A model generated the notes under the pieces. That model worked only from the letters and a program-made list of their open reading frames with translations. It searched no databases and was not told where the DNA came from. DNA of 64,000 nt from Paralvinella palmiformis (lineage: Eukaryota > Annelida > Polychaeta > Terebellida > Alvinellidae). Below are positions 24,739 to 35,539 of the stretch, piece by piece (positions within the stretch are counted from its first letter, which is position 1; each line of letters starts with the position of its first letter). The position numbers were made by a program, and so were the translations under genes. The DNA lies in the NCBI GenBank assembly GCA_025642065.1, contig JAODUP010000484.1:382001-446000 (forward strand), in the 5' to 3' direction.

Positions 24739-24929
24739 AATTAGTGGCAGCGGTGCCTATAGATCAACCATCCAGCAGAGCACTCGCTTCAGCCACCCCT
24801 CAAATGTCCAGTAGAATGTGTAAAATGGGCGAGGGAAGCTATGGAAGGAAATTTTAAGTGTTCTAGGGCACATATTTCCTTGTAATAAAAGTAGTAGGAG
24901 AGGTCAACTACCTAATTAAAAAAACATCC

Positions 24930-25730
24930 TCGTGCGTCACCTTTTACAGTCCATATGGATGACCTTAAACACAATTATGGGAATGACAATCCCATCCCAT
25001 GGATAAATGGGTTGGGTCAGCCAGGACGTGAATCCGGGGAGTTACCTATTATGTCAGCTACAACTAGCCATTCTGAAACAGAGGGGGATGAATCAGAAAT
25101 AGTGGGTATATAGGATCGGCCCCATTTAAGCACCCGTAACCGGAAACCACCTACACGTTTTGGATGGGAAGATTAATTAGGTCACCCTCAACACGGTAGA
25201 GAGATGTCCTTAGATGTCCGGGGCTTCACACACTACATTGAAGAGCTGAGCGTGTGTCTATACGGTCAATCTACGATCCATGTCGCAGAAGTAACCCCTC
25301 TTCCAATAGATAACCTGGAACGTTCACAAAGTGAACCATCAACACCTGCTAGGTGGCGATCTGACTACACACTGCTACATTGTCTCACCGAAATCAGCAT
25401 CTGTTTGCTGAGAAAAGTCATCGATATTCTGTGCGGGATAATGCACGGCGAGGCAGCCAACAGGTGGTGGGCCAGGAATGGAGACCCGAAGCTGCACAAG
25501 GGCAAGAATCTGACCGAAGTGATGCTAAAGACTAAGAACACTGCTGACCTACATTCTGAACATAATAAACCTCTATACCCTGCCAAACTGGGATGTGAAT
25601 CTGGAAATCAACCCCGTGAAACGTAACGGGAACATGTTCATCAAGCGGGAGATGCACACCTATAGCGTGTCGGATAGGATACTGACCTTGCTCAAAGTGC
25701 CGCAAATAAACATTCTTGTCATATGAACAT
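24930..25730 (+). pseudogene. GC-richer intronless coding relic of unknown origin
   Basis: A 140-codon frame (25204-25626, contains CLTEISICLLRKVIDILCGI) overlaps a second frame that is open to about 25725 (contains NLYTLPNWDVNLEIN and MHTYSVSDRILTLLKVPQIN). Both use GC-rich codons unlike the resident genes. The two frames look like one protein with a frameshift near 25560. Position after the possible LTR would suit a retroelement, but the residues match no gag, pol or env motif I know. A virus-derived or host retrocopy origin is equally possible. Confidence 0.35.
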
Positions 25731-25849
25731 ATTACCTTATGTCACTTTATGTAGTTTCTGAACGCAGGTCTATATGACCTCTATGTCCAGATCGCTGTCT
25801 TCTGACATTCTATTAAGTTTTTCACGAATACAGGTGGTTATTATCTACG

Positions 25850-27230
25850 ACTTGTGATCAAAACGGATTGGTTGATCAGCCCAGAATTTATCTAATCTAT
25901 GCTCAAAGGACTTAAAACTTGGGGCTTCTACAACATATTCTGGAAGACTGTTCCATATATCCACACGCAACCTAAACTGAGATTATCTTAGTTTGGTTTT
26001 ACTTTGTTCCTTATATAATTTCTTTTGATGTCCTCTTGTATTGTTGTTATTTACTGGCAGCTGCATTTTCGCATCCTCATCATATTTTCCATTCGGTATC
26101 TTATACACTTCTATCATATCCCCTCGGATTCGTCTGTACACCAATGTTGGAAGATCTAATTTCTTTAACCTCTCTTTGTAACTTAGCTTCTTCAACCCAA
26201 GTAACATCTTTGTAGCCCTTCTTTGGACATTTTCTATGGTTACAATGTCCTTCTTCCTGAACGGAGATCAGACATATTGCACATATTCAATGTGTGAGTC
26301 GACCATAGCCTTAAATAGCCATCTAAAGCTTTGGATGTCCAGGTAACTGAAGGATCTTCTAATTAATCCCATGGTTTCACTTGCTTTCTTAACCTTCTCC
26401 TGTATATCCTGTTCAAAGGTTAGTCTCTCATCGAAGGTGACTCCTATTAGATCCTTCTCTTGGCTGACTCTCTGTAATGTGACCCTTTTGCTCTCTTCTC
26501 CTTCTTGAGTGTCCAAATAATAGTGTCTGTCTGGGGTATTTTCTTTCTGCTTCTGATCATCATCATTTTACATTTTTGAGGGTGGGACCTCAGAAGCCAC
26601 TTGGTTTCCCATTCTTGTAATGAGTTTAGGTTCTGTTGTAGCTGATCCTGATCATTCTGTGAAGCAATCTCCCGAAATATTTTTGTGTAATCTGCAAACA
26701 ACTAGATGTTGGATTTAACGCTGTTCGGTAGATCATTGATAAACAGAACAAACAGGACCAGTCCTAACACGCTTCCCTGCGGGATATCGCTCAGCACCTC
26801 TATCCATTTTGAAAATGAACCATTCATTACCATTCGCTGTTTTCTGTTTGTCAGGAAGGTTTTATCCATTCCAGTACCTTCCCCTTTATCCCATAGTTGG
26901 ATATTTTGGCTAGAAGCCTTTGGTGTGGAACAGTGTCAAATGCTTTTTTAAAATCCATGTAGATTAAATCTATACATCCACCTTTGTCTACAATTTCAGT
27001 TCATTCATCAATTACTCTTAGTAACTGTAGTACTGTTGATCTACTTCTTATAAACCCGAACTGTTTTGTTGAGAATAAATTATTCTCAAACATATGTTGC
27101 ATAACTTGGTCCCTTATAACTTATTCTAGTACCTTACATACTATACATGTTAAACTCACTGGTCTATAGTTGCTTGCCTCTGATTTACATCCCTTCTTGT
27201 ATGTGACTCTGCCAGTATCCAACTCTAGGT
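25850..27230 (-). pseudogene. Degenerate non-LTR retrotransposon (CR1/Jockey-like RT)
   Basis: Minus-strand frames in order show KSEASNYRPVSLT (RT motif 0/1), IYMDFKKAFDTVPHQRLL (motif A, catalytic D present), DIPQGSVLG (motif B), LFADYTKIF (motif C, where the catalytic FADD has become FADY or lies at a frameshift), then YLDIQSFRWLFKAMVDSHIE and LKKLSYKERLKKLDLPTL, the typical post-RT C-terminus. There are at least four stops or frameshifts. The 5' end is truncated near 27230. Confidence 0.85.
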
Positions 27231-27373
27231 TATTATGTCTGGCTATAGCCATGTTTGTTAGTATGATTTCGCTAGACCCTCCGGCCACTCCTATGTCTCC
27301 CCAACTATTGGATTACATCCAAAGAACATGGTTTACAGCAGTGCGTATCCCCAGAATCCTGGTCCCACTTTCA

Positions 27374-27533
27374 CAAAAATGTCTGAACAAATAATGATCG
27401 TTTTACAAAAGTGTCTGAACAAACAATGATCGTTTTACAAAAGTGTCTGAGCAAACAATGATCGTTTTACAAAAGTGTCTGAACAAACAATGATCGTTTT
27501 ACAAAAGTGTCTGAACAAACAATGATCGTGATG
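27374..27533. repeat. 32-bp minisatellite, five copies
   Basis: The unit CAAAAGTGTCTGAACAAACA plus ATGATCGTTTTA is repeated five times head to tail with only four or five substitutions in total. The low divergence indicates recent expansion. Confidence 0.93.
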
Positions 27534-29900
27534 AGTGGCACAAAATAAAATGTTTACCTTTTAGCAGCTGATAACCGTTCTCCAAAATGAAGTCGAATTA
27601 GTCCAGACGCAGGCAATTTTTTTTTGGCTGACGACGGGTTGTGAAACTGGCGAACTCGGAACTGTCTCAGATGGCGATCAGATCAGTTCCCCAAACTGTA
27701 CTTAAAAACGAGGCATCTAGTAACGGTGACCTATATAGGTCAGTACAGCGCCATGGGTCACAACAATACTTTTAATGTATTTTATCAAAAGTAATTTTAA
27801 CATTAACGCAATTTTTTAATATGAAAAAAAATTATCTGTCGTATTGAAAATATATAAATTAAAACTAACCTAGTCCTAGATTAGAAAGCTGGGGACGAGT
27901 TTGATTGTGTAATACTATCGTTCTATTCCTGGTACAGAGATTGAGAGAATATTCGCTATCACAATAATATTAGTTAAGTATGGCATACCGTCAGATGATT
28001 TACGAACAATCGTGATGTATGGATATTTTACGCCCACTTTTCTGCACATAATAGGTTAAATGGACTGACGACCTTCATTCATATATGGTGGTGCCCTACT
28101 TAGCTCTGACAAACTTTGTAAATTATTTATTTAAATGTAAATCATGTTATATGATAAGTTAACATATAGATCAAGCATGTAATTAAAGCTGACTTTCCCC
28201 AGGTTATCAACAGAAAGCTCTGCATAATACCATTGGCAAGGAACTTAGAAATGGCATTGGTCCATTAATTAATGCAGATGTTAACAGGACATTACTGGAT
28301 AACAGACCCCAACACTTGCCGTTGAATGAAAAATCAAATTTATGTTGAAACAAACAAGTGATGGAAGTTCTTAATTCAGATCACCTGCTGTAGTTGATCC
28401 AATATGTTACAAGCGTTTGTATTAGCAAATTTAGAGACTGAAACCTATGCATGTGCAATACACCAAATATTCCAACCCATTCCGGGCATATAGGAGTTAG
28501 AGCTTATAACAATGCTTTTGAAATTTACGTAAAGAACTAAAAGGTTTTTTATTGTGAATGCTGAATTTGTCTCTAATTCTCCAAGATGTGTATATTGTCT
28601 AACACTAAATAATCTAATTGACTCAATGTTATTTTAGCGGATACCATTATTGTTATACTTCGACTCTCGCCTACCACAGGAATTGCAGCATAGTTTACCA
28701 CGAACGGTTTTTTTACTCGCACTGTAATTCACAAATGCAAATCAGGTAACAATTTAAAATTGGACACACTGAAATAAACTGGGGATTCTGGTCAGATCAC
28801 ATGGCTATTTTATTTTGCATGCAAATAATATGCACATACATATTGGTTAACTGTGGTGTAAAATCATGCTCAGTGCTGCCATCCTAATTTCCTTAAAATG
28901 TTTTAGAATGTTGACCCAAACAAATATAATTTTTTTTAAAGTATCAAAATGATACAAAACAGACCATTTTTGTCATTTGCATAAACATTACATGATTAAA
29001 TTCGGGACATGTAAAACATACTTAGAAAACTATGTAGCAAGTGCATCAATAAGGAACTACTGGGTATATAAATAATTATTGTAAACACATGATAAATGGC
29101 TCATTAATATATGCAGCTATGAAAATGCAGTATACATAAAGGAAATGAAGAATACCAAGTTGATACATTATATACAATATAAGGTAATTAAATTGATATT
29201 CAATACATAAATCCTAAATTTATGTTTAAAAAGAATAAAATTATCAAGAAGTATAATTCCAAATCAAATGTGGAAGACAATCATTATTAACACAGTTCAT
29301 CATGAACTATTCACCCACATATGGCATCATTGAAATGTGCACTCCATTAATTATTAGTGATATTAAATGATCTATGTAGCATGTTTATTCATCAGTAAAC
29401 ACCATACTGTGTGTATATATATATTATTTTGAGGTATACTAGTTTTCTCGCTGAAGTTGTACATAAGCTGACCAATCCCATATGAACAGTTTGCCACTTT
29501 CAGATTGAGGTGCATTTCTGCTGTGCACTGATCATGAAATCACCTGGCACTAGTCATATTTTGAGCTGATCAGTGTGTGAATTTGTTTATTTAGTTGACG
29601 GACAGTATAGTCATAAAGGTCTGTGGGCAACAGCGTTACTAGTTAGTTTTGGAGACTAGCTCACATGAACAAGGTTAGAGAAGGTTTCCACCAAAAAACT
29701 TCCAAGAAAACTGCCCCACTTCCGACACAAATTTCCCATTTTGACAATTTATGATAGTTTCATGTGGAGTATCTGAATCACTCATGACAGGTAAATAAAA
29801 CTACACCAAACAATTGCAATTTTGTTTTACTTTAATGGTCAAAGGGCTAATTACAAATTATATGTAAGTCTGCCTTTTGGCCACACATGGCCTAGAAACA
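27534..29900. other. Intergenic stretch, no supported gene
   Basis: AT-rich sequence without a convincing coding frame. A family-B SINE fragment lies at 28016-28096 ('ttttacgcccacttttctgcacat'). Confidence 0.5.
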
Positions 29901-29915
29901 ACTATGAATTCATGT

Positions 29916-30131
29916 GTAAATATTATTTATGTTATCCAAATTTTTTAATAAAGCACCAAATGAAGAGTAGTTTTGTAAAAAAAAAATAAAGTTTTACTTT
30001 TGGAAATAATTCCAAATTTTTTCTTCCTTTTTCCCACACATGGCTGAAAAAACATGGTTTTGGTAAATATTATTTATGTTATCCAAATTTTTTAATAAAG
30101 CACCAAATGAAGAGTAGTTTTGTAAAAAAAA
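29916..30131. repeat. Tandem duplication of about 147 bp
   Basis: The segment 'gtaaatattatttatgttatcc...gaagagtagttttgtaaaaaaaa' occurs at 29918-29987 and again at 30063-30131, nearly identical. Each copy is preceded by a diverged 'cacacatggc' block, so the unit is longer than the identical core. Confidence 0.88.
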
Positions 30132-30422
30132 ATTAAAAAAGTTCCAAAACATTTGAGAAATAAGAAGTTCCAGGATCATTTTTTCTTCTTCTGTTTTTCA
30201 CTTTTTGACACAGTGGATTGGTCCTTTTATAAATTCCCCATTGTATTTATAACACAGTCTCTCTCTTTATATATATATATATTCCATTTGTATTAAATCA
30301 TAGGAGCGAGAGCAGAATGCACACACAGTTGCCCAAAAATACACATTGTCTAATCCATTTGACTATTTATTCATTTTTAGTCAAACATTTCAATTAGTAA
30401 TGTTTAACTATAGCAAACGATC

Positions 30423-30428
30423 TTTATT
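30423..30428 (-). terminator. Candidate poly(A) signal of the bicistronic microprotein locus
   Basis: AATAAA on the minus strand about 325 bases past the stop at 30751. A second one lies near 30365. Confidence 0.45.
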
Positions 30429-30750
30429 AAAATTCATGAAACAAACCACCTGTCAAGTAATTCATTAATCTTACCAAACTTGTATGACAAAATGTTGCTG
30501 ATACTGACATATTCCTATATAGAATCAGTGCCCAAAACAAGGTGCATGTTGTCTACAGTTAAATGACCAATTTATTATTAAATAACCAAAAGCCTACACC
30601 ACAGACAAATGTTTAGAAGAAAAGTAACATCAACTCACACTTCACATCAAACTGTCCTGAAAACACTCAAAAAGATACAATTAACACCACTATATTATTC
30701 ATAAATTGCCTGACAGATTTATAAATAACAGCCATTGTTTCAAATCATTA

Positions 30751-30942
30751 CTATTTCTTTAATGAAAACATGTTGCCAAAGATTGTATCCTTTGGTGGTG
30801 TACCCTCGGGTCTGATCTTCTCGTTAACTTGAATCTCGTGCCAAGCTACGTGCACAGCCACCATAAAAGGAATGCCTATAAGCAAAACCCGATAGTCATG
30901 CAGAAACTGTCGAAATGCAGTGCGACCTGTTGATGTTAACAT
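30751..30942 (-). CDS. Microprotein B (63 aa), second ORF of a bicistronic locus
   Basis: The ORF starts MLTSTGRTAFRQFLHDYR, has one hydrophobic segment at about residues 18-34 (RVLLIGIPFMVAVHVAW), and continues with a hydrophilic tail rich in Pro and charged residues (EKIRPEGTPPKD) ending FSLKK. Its ATG (30942) is 26 bases after the stop of microprotein A (30969), and both lie in the exon beginning at 30989. This is an unusually close tandem arrangement for an animal mRNA. The form suggests a mitochondrial or ER single-pass protein; no family is recognised. Reinitiation or leaky scanning would be needed to translate it. Confidence 0.66.
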   Translation of the reverse strand: MLTSTGRTAFRQFLHDYRVLLIGIPFMVAVHVAWHEIQVNEKIRPEGTPPKDTIFGNMFSLKK

Positions 30943-30968
30943 GGTTTGGCCGTTACACAATAACTGGA

Positions 30969-31314
30969 TTATTGCTCACTTAATTTGATCTGAAAAATAA
31001 CAACAAAAATGATATGCTTATGATTAAAACAAAAGGTACAGGAGGCTGTAAAATAACATAATATCAAAATTCCTCAAGATACGTGTTGGATTTATTGAAA
31101 ACTTGCAGAACTGCAATTTACTTGCCTTCTTGGTTCTGTTCCTTGCAGCGTCCTTAAGAATCTCTCTGGGGTCGTCTTTAGGTTTCTGATGAAAGAGAGA
31201 ATTGTGGTACCAATACAAATGTGTCAGACTTATGACTGGTAGAATCAGAATGAATAAAGTACCTCTGCCTCTTGTAATCCTTTTTATTCTTTGACCAAGT
31301 GACTCAGTAGGCAT
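30969..31314 (-). CDS. Microprotein A (69 aa), first ORF of a bicistronic locus
   Basis: Two exons, 31314-31126 and 30989-30969. The upstream exon begins at 31342 after a good acceptor (ttattttcaacag). The peptide starts MPTESLGQRIKRITRGRG, a basic N-terminus, followed by a hydrophobic segment at 19-36 (TLFILILPVISLTHLYWY) and a charged tail with KPKDDPREILKDAARNR. The preferred donor is GC (AAG/gcaagt at 31125), giving an end KKIKLSEQ. An alternative GT donor four bases further (gtaaat at 31121) gives a slightly different short end. A basic N-terminus next to one membrane span fits a mitochondrial assembly factor or subunit; the family is not recognised. Confidence 0.66.
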
Positions 31315-32282
31315 AATTAAAACACACAATGGACATGTGTACCTGTTGAAAATAATCAGAATAAATACACAAAAGCCAAACTGTCTGGCCATTTGATAAA
31401 ATCCGTTATCATTTCATAATATTACAAAAATACTGTAAATATCCCAACTGAATCTCATTATCGAACAGAGGCTCATGCCCCCATTTTGATAATGAAGCAC
31501 TTATAAAATTAAAATGATACACAGCTTGAGTAAAATAATATCACCTCAGGTCAGTTTAGGAGCAATAGCCATGAAATCAGAACTACAACAATATCCGAAT
31601 ATGTCATATAAAGTCACTGTATATCAATCTTAACATCAAATTTATGGTGCTAATAATGGAAGCTACATAGAGGCTACATCTTTATCAATATAATTAAATT
31701 GTATTGTTTAACTAATGTGGTAGGTCAGAATCAGCATCAGTACCTAACAGACCCAACATAAGATATAGATTGAAGATGTTAACTATTGTTTAAAATATAT
31801 GTTTGAAGCACAGTGGCATACATCAAGGTATAAAATTATTTGCAAGCACGTTTAAAAATTGTGTGCGGACTCCGACATATGTTTTTTACGCTAAGCATAC
31901 ATTAGGCAGATACGCTACTCAAAGGTTGAATATGGACGGTAAGTATACACACAATTCTGCATTTTAATGGGCTTCTTGTGTGTATGAAAATTATTTATGT
32001 AACTCGTATGACTTGCCATCACACATTAAAAGGTAAAAACTAAAATCTATATTCAAAACAATAAACATAGTTACTGACTCAGTGACTGATCAAAACACCT
32101 ACCCACATTGTAAATAAATATCTCCACACCACAAAACACTAGTTATTTCTAAATAAAAGTGATTTAAACCCCAATCAGGGTGATTTCTACAGGTAATAAA
32201 GATTTACACTGCATTGAAAATAAGATGTACACAATAAAATAAACTAACACTGTAACAGTGAAATTTCATTAACTTCTGATAG

Positions 32283-32452
32283 TGATTGATGTTTTACAGC
32301 CACTTTTGTGACATGGTAAGCTAAATGGGCCGAGTGACCTCCAATGGTAATAAAGCGAAGTGAAAGATGAAACAACCTTCAGATATGCCCACATCGAGAT
32401 ACAAATTCAGGTGGTAGTGATCTGTGGTCCAACACACTACCAACTAGACCCG
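32283..32452 (-). mobile_element. tRNA-derived SINE, family B
   Basis: Shares 'acagccacttttgtga', 'cgagtgacctccaatggtaat' and 'cttcagatatgcccac' with other copies. The first ~20 bases of the tRNA head are missing. Confidence 0.82.
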
Positions 32453-33005
32453 ATACAAATAAAGCAGAACATTTTATATTTTTTGCACAAGCGTTTGTTA
32501 ATGCCAAATGTCCACTATTCATTAAAATAAAATCACCCACTCTTTGGCTGTCAAGAGTTTGCTTAAATTTTCATATATAATTATATTAACTTTAATGCCA
32601 CATTTTGTGGATATAAATAGTAAATACACAATACCCACCAAGAAATTAATCTCAAAAATGGTGTGTAAAATAGAAGCATGACAACAGAATATTTTTCTAA
32701 CATTAAAATTAATAACCACATGGAAATACATCATTCGTATTTATGCAACAATATATGGCTGAAACTGCTAAATCAGTACAATGCTGAAAGGAAGAATGTC
32801 AGTAGAACAATCTCCAATATACAAAACATAAATACATATACCCTGAATATTACTGGCAAGTTTTTAACTATGACAAGATTTTATTGGTGACGAGTCATTA
32901 TGGCAGCAAAATGTAGTCATTATACTTGTTGTAACAAATACAAGCTTGTGAGTAGCAGGAGAACTGTAATAGTTACAGGTTTGTATCACAAGTTACAACT
33001 TGTAA

Positions 33006-33052
33006 ATTATTATTTGTACTACTTGTAACTTACAAGTAGTACAAATAATAAT
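33006..33052. repeat. Perfect 23-bp palindrome with 1-base centre
   Basis: Arms 33006-33028 and 33030-33052 are exact reverse complements around C33029. The arms include TTTGTACTACTTGTAA. Further TTGTAA/TTACAA motifs lie within 80 bases upstream. Confidence 0.95.
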
Positions 33053-33997
33053 ATTTAGAAGCATGATAACAGCACGTTGCTAATGCAGTTAAGAAGGCAC
33101 CACACAATTATGGGCTTGTGAAGGTCATTCACAAGCTTCAATGAGATCACAGTTCCTCAACTCTTCATGCAGATGGCATGTCATCATCTGGAATATAGCA
33201 ACTCCTTCTCAAACCCATGAATCCATCGCTGAAGCATCTTCCACAAGTAGCTAGAAAGCTTAACATAATTTACACTATCGTAACTGAGGAATTGAAGGTG
33301 GGAATGTCTCGTGTTTTCAAGTAATAAATTATATACAAGCCAATCCATGTATTTTCTTCACTATAAATATTATACAAGGTCCAGAACTAGAGATGGAGTA
33401 ATGTCCATGATAAGTTTGTCCAGATGCTTGCAAGAAAAGCGAAAGTTGAAAAGGTACCCATCAAATCAATGGCATCATCAGCCAGAGATCAGGTGATATT
33501 CATAATTCAGTCACAGAATGATGAGTGATCGAAATTTATCCATAGTCTGTCATCAAATACGTTTAGGGTGATGTTGATATTAAATAAACTTCGCCTGAAG
33601 GAGTGATACATTGATGACTGACATTCTCATATTCTGCCATAATCATGATAATGATAATATCATTATTATCATAAGCTAAATTCTAGTAACTAAGTAAGTA
33701 GCCAAGAACATGAAATTGCAGATGAGAAGTTAAAGAACAAAATCAATCCACATGCATAGCCTCATGTTCCGAATATCCAATGCCACAAACAAAACATTTC
33801 ATACCAAAAACAATTTGTATATTACTGTTACGGTCGTCAAAAACACCCGAATGAGAGACTTAACGGGTCGTTGATAAACTTGTTCTGCACCGTGACCTCA
33901 ACGTTTTCCCTTAGGTCATAGCAAATACGTACCAATTTTACTCACAGAAAAATTCGCAAATTAATTAAAATAGAACCAACAGCAAGCTCGTACATAC

Positions 33998-34190
33998 CTG
34001 CTTTTAAATCCATGTACACAATCAGCAGATAATTTTTGAACATTCACCAGTCACCTTACAAAAGTGAACTGATCAAAACAACACGTTCCCACCTACGACC
34101 TTCACCTTTTTTTCTTTGGCCAATTCGATTGTTTACTCCAGGTGCTCTAACGCAAATGGCAGCTGTCACGTAAAAACACAACTTTTAACT
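33998..34190 (-). promoter_or_regulatory. Candidate first exon/promoter of the bicistronic microprotein locus
   Basis: On the minus strand a segment with an ATTGG (inverted CCAAT) and a CpG-containing stretch leads to TTTAAAAGCAG and donor gtatgt at 33997. Splicing to the acceptor at 31343 would give a leader for the two ORFs. It contains one short upstream ATG (near 34048) that would close before the microprotein A start. Confidence 0.4.
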
Positions 34191-34542
34191 AAAATTAATA
34201 TATCCAAATAATCATGGCCATGGTGACATCTAAAATATTATACAGGAATGCGCGCGACTGTGTGTTCCTTTGTATAGTAAGGGCGCTTTATTAAATATAC
34301 ATTATTATTATTATATTGTTATAGATTCTGAATATTTTAGTTAATATATGATAAACGGACATGCACGGTGAATATATGATGGAAGTTTGTAATGAATTGT
34401 GTTATGATTGCGTTATAACAGCTGTATATGTATATATCAAAATAAATAAAAATGAACGGACAATGGCATGACTCGTGATTGTTGTGTGTGATAATTGATG
34501 ATAACTTGACATGATGAAAAATTATGTTTATGCATATACCGC

Positions 34543-34589
<47 letters not shown>
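34543..34589. repeat. (TA)n microsatellite
   Basis: About 23 TA units, in the 3' flank of the THAP relic on the minus strand. Confidence 0.95.
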
Positions 34590-34594
<5 letters not shown>

Positions 34595-34702
34595 AATTCC
34601 GTCGGGCCAACGTCGGTCCACCAGCTACACTCATTCCATGCACATACCCCAGACCACTCATTATCCAATATATAAACAACAAGTATGTCAATTTAAAACA
34701 CT

Positions 34703-35535
34703 TTTATTAATAAAATACATTAATCGCTGTCACTTGTGTCCATAACTCCAGCCAATTCTTGTCTAATGCTTCTTCTCTGAAAACTATCAAACTGTATAAC
34801 AATTTGGATTGACAGCACTGCATCACTATAACAAACCCCCCAAAAAAACTTCAAACAAACTATAAGAAAACACACATTAAACAATAATGCATTAAATTAC
34901 ATTAGCAACTAAGACATCAACCATTAGATACACAAGGCTCACACTATAGTAATATAAACTATATCAGTATATATGCATGTGTATGATTGATGATACACAC
35001 ATGCTTACTCATATCGATTATGTTACATTATACATTTTAGATGCTGCCAAAACATCTTCTATCAAAGAAGTAGAAAATGCATCACAAACAAAGAAGTGGC
35101 AGAAAACATAAATATAGAATTAGAATATGTACATACATGTGTGTGTATATGTATGTGTACTTGTTATAAATGCAAACTTACCAAATTTCAGACTTCTCCT
35201 ATTTTGCCGACCTCCCTCTCGACCATTAGCATTTTTCAGCCACTTCTTTATTTGTGAAGCTCTTTCTACTTCTTTGATAAAATATAATAAGATTTTGTCT
35301 GAAACAAAATAGATCTAGATGGATCTTGCTTGGGCCTACTGTTTGTGTCATGTCAAGTAGGTATCTACTTTTGTTATGCTTATTTTTAAAATATCCTTTA
35401 TTTATAAAAGCCAGATCATATCTAATTTTTACACTAGCTTTCATTTTCTTTCGGGAAACGAAAGAAATGTCTTTATTTGTGTATACCTTTCCTGTTACTG
35501 CAACCGAAAGCGGCGCAGAATGAACCAATCCCATT
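34703..35535 (-). pseudogene. Decayed THAP-domain gene
   Basis: On the minus strand a THAP C2CH zinc-finger start is recognisable: MGLVHS then, after a one-base slip, CAAFGCSNRKGIHK, an in-frame stop, and RHFFRFPKENES followed by more stops (35530-35420). Downstream is an open 117-base exon (35182-35298, acceptor tttgtttcag, donor gtaagt) containing KEVERASQIKKWLKNANGRE. After it comes a possible last exon with acceptor at 34777 and an AATAAA at 34703-34708. Loss of frame in the zinc finger argues for a pseudogene. The downstream exons could still belong to a live transcript starting elsewhere. Confidence 0.5.
35052..35283. repeat. Inverted repeat around the THAP-relic exon
   Basis: About 50 bases at 35057-35106 (plus strand TATCAAAGAAGTAGAAAATG...) match the minus strand of 35229-35283 (TATCAAAGAAGTAGAAAGAG...) at roughly 85-90%. 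Part of the exon has thus been copied in inverted orientation 130 bases away. Confidence 0.82.
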
Positions 35536-35539
35536 AGGG

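Larger units (their letters stand above)
31440..33990. other. Intron with a family-B SINE and a perfect palindrome
   Basis: The stretch holds no supported exon. It includes a SINE at 32283-32452 and a palindrome at 33006-33052; the rest is AT-rich and unremarkable. Confidence 0.5.

Noticed and set aside
27374..27533. CRISPR-like array
   Set aside because: Units are contiguous without spacers and the genome is eukaryotic; it is a minisatellite.
34337..34691. Minus-strand frames with long YIYIYI runs
   Set aside because: They are translations of the (TA)n array, not coding sequence.
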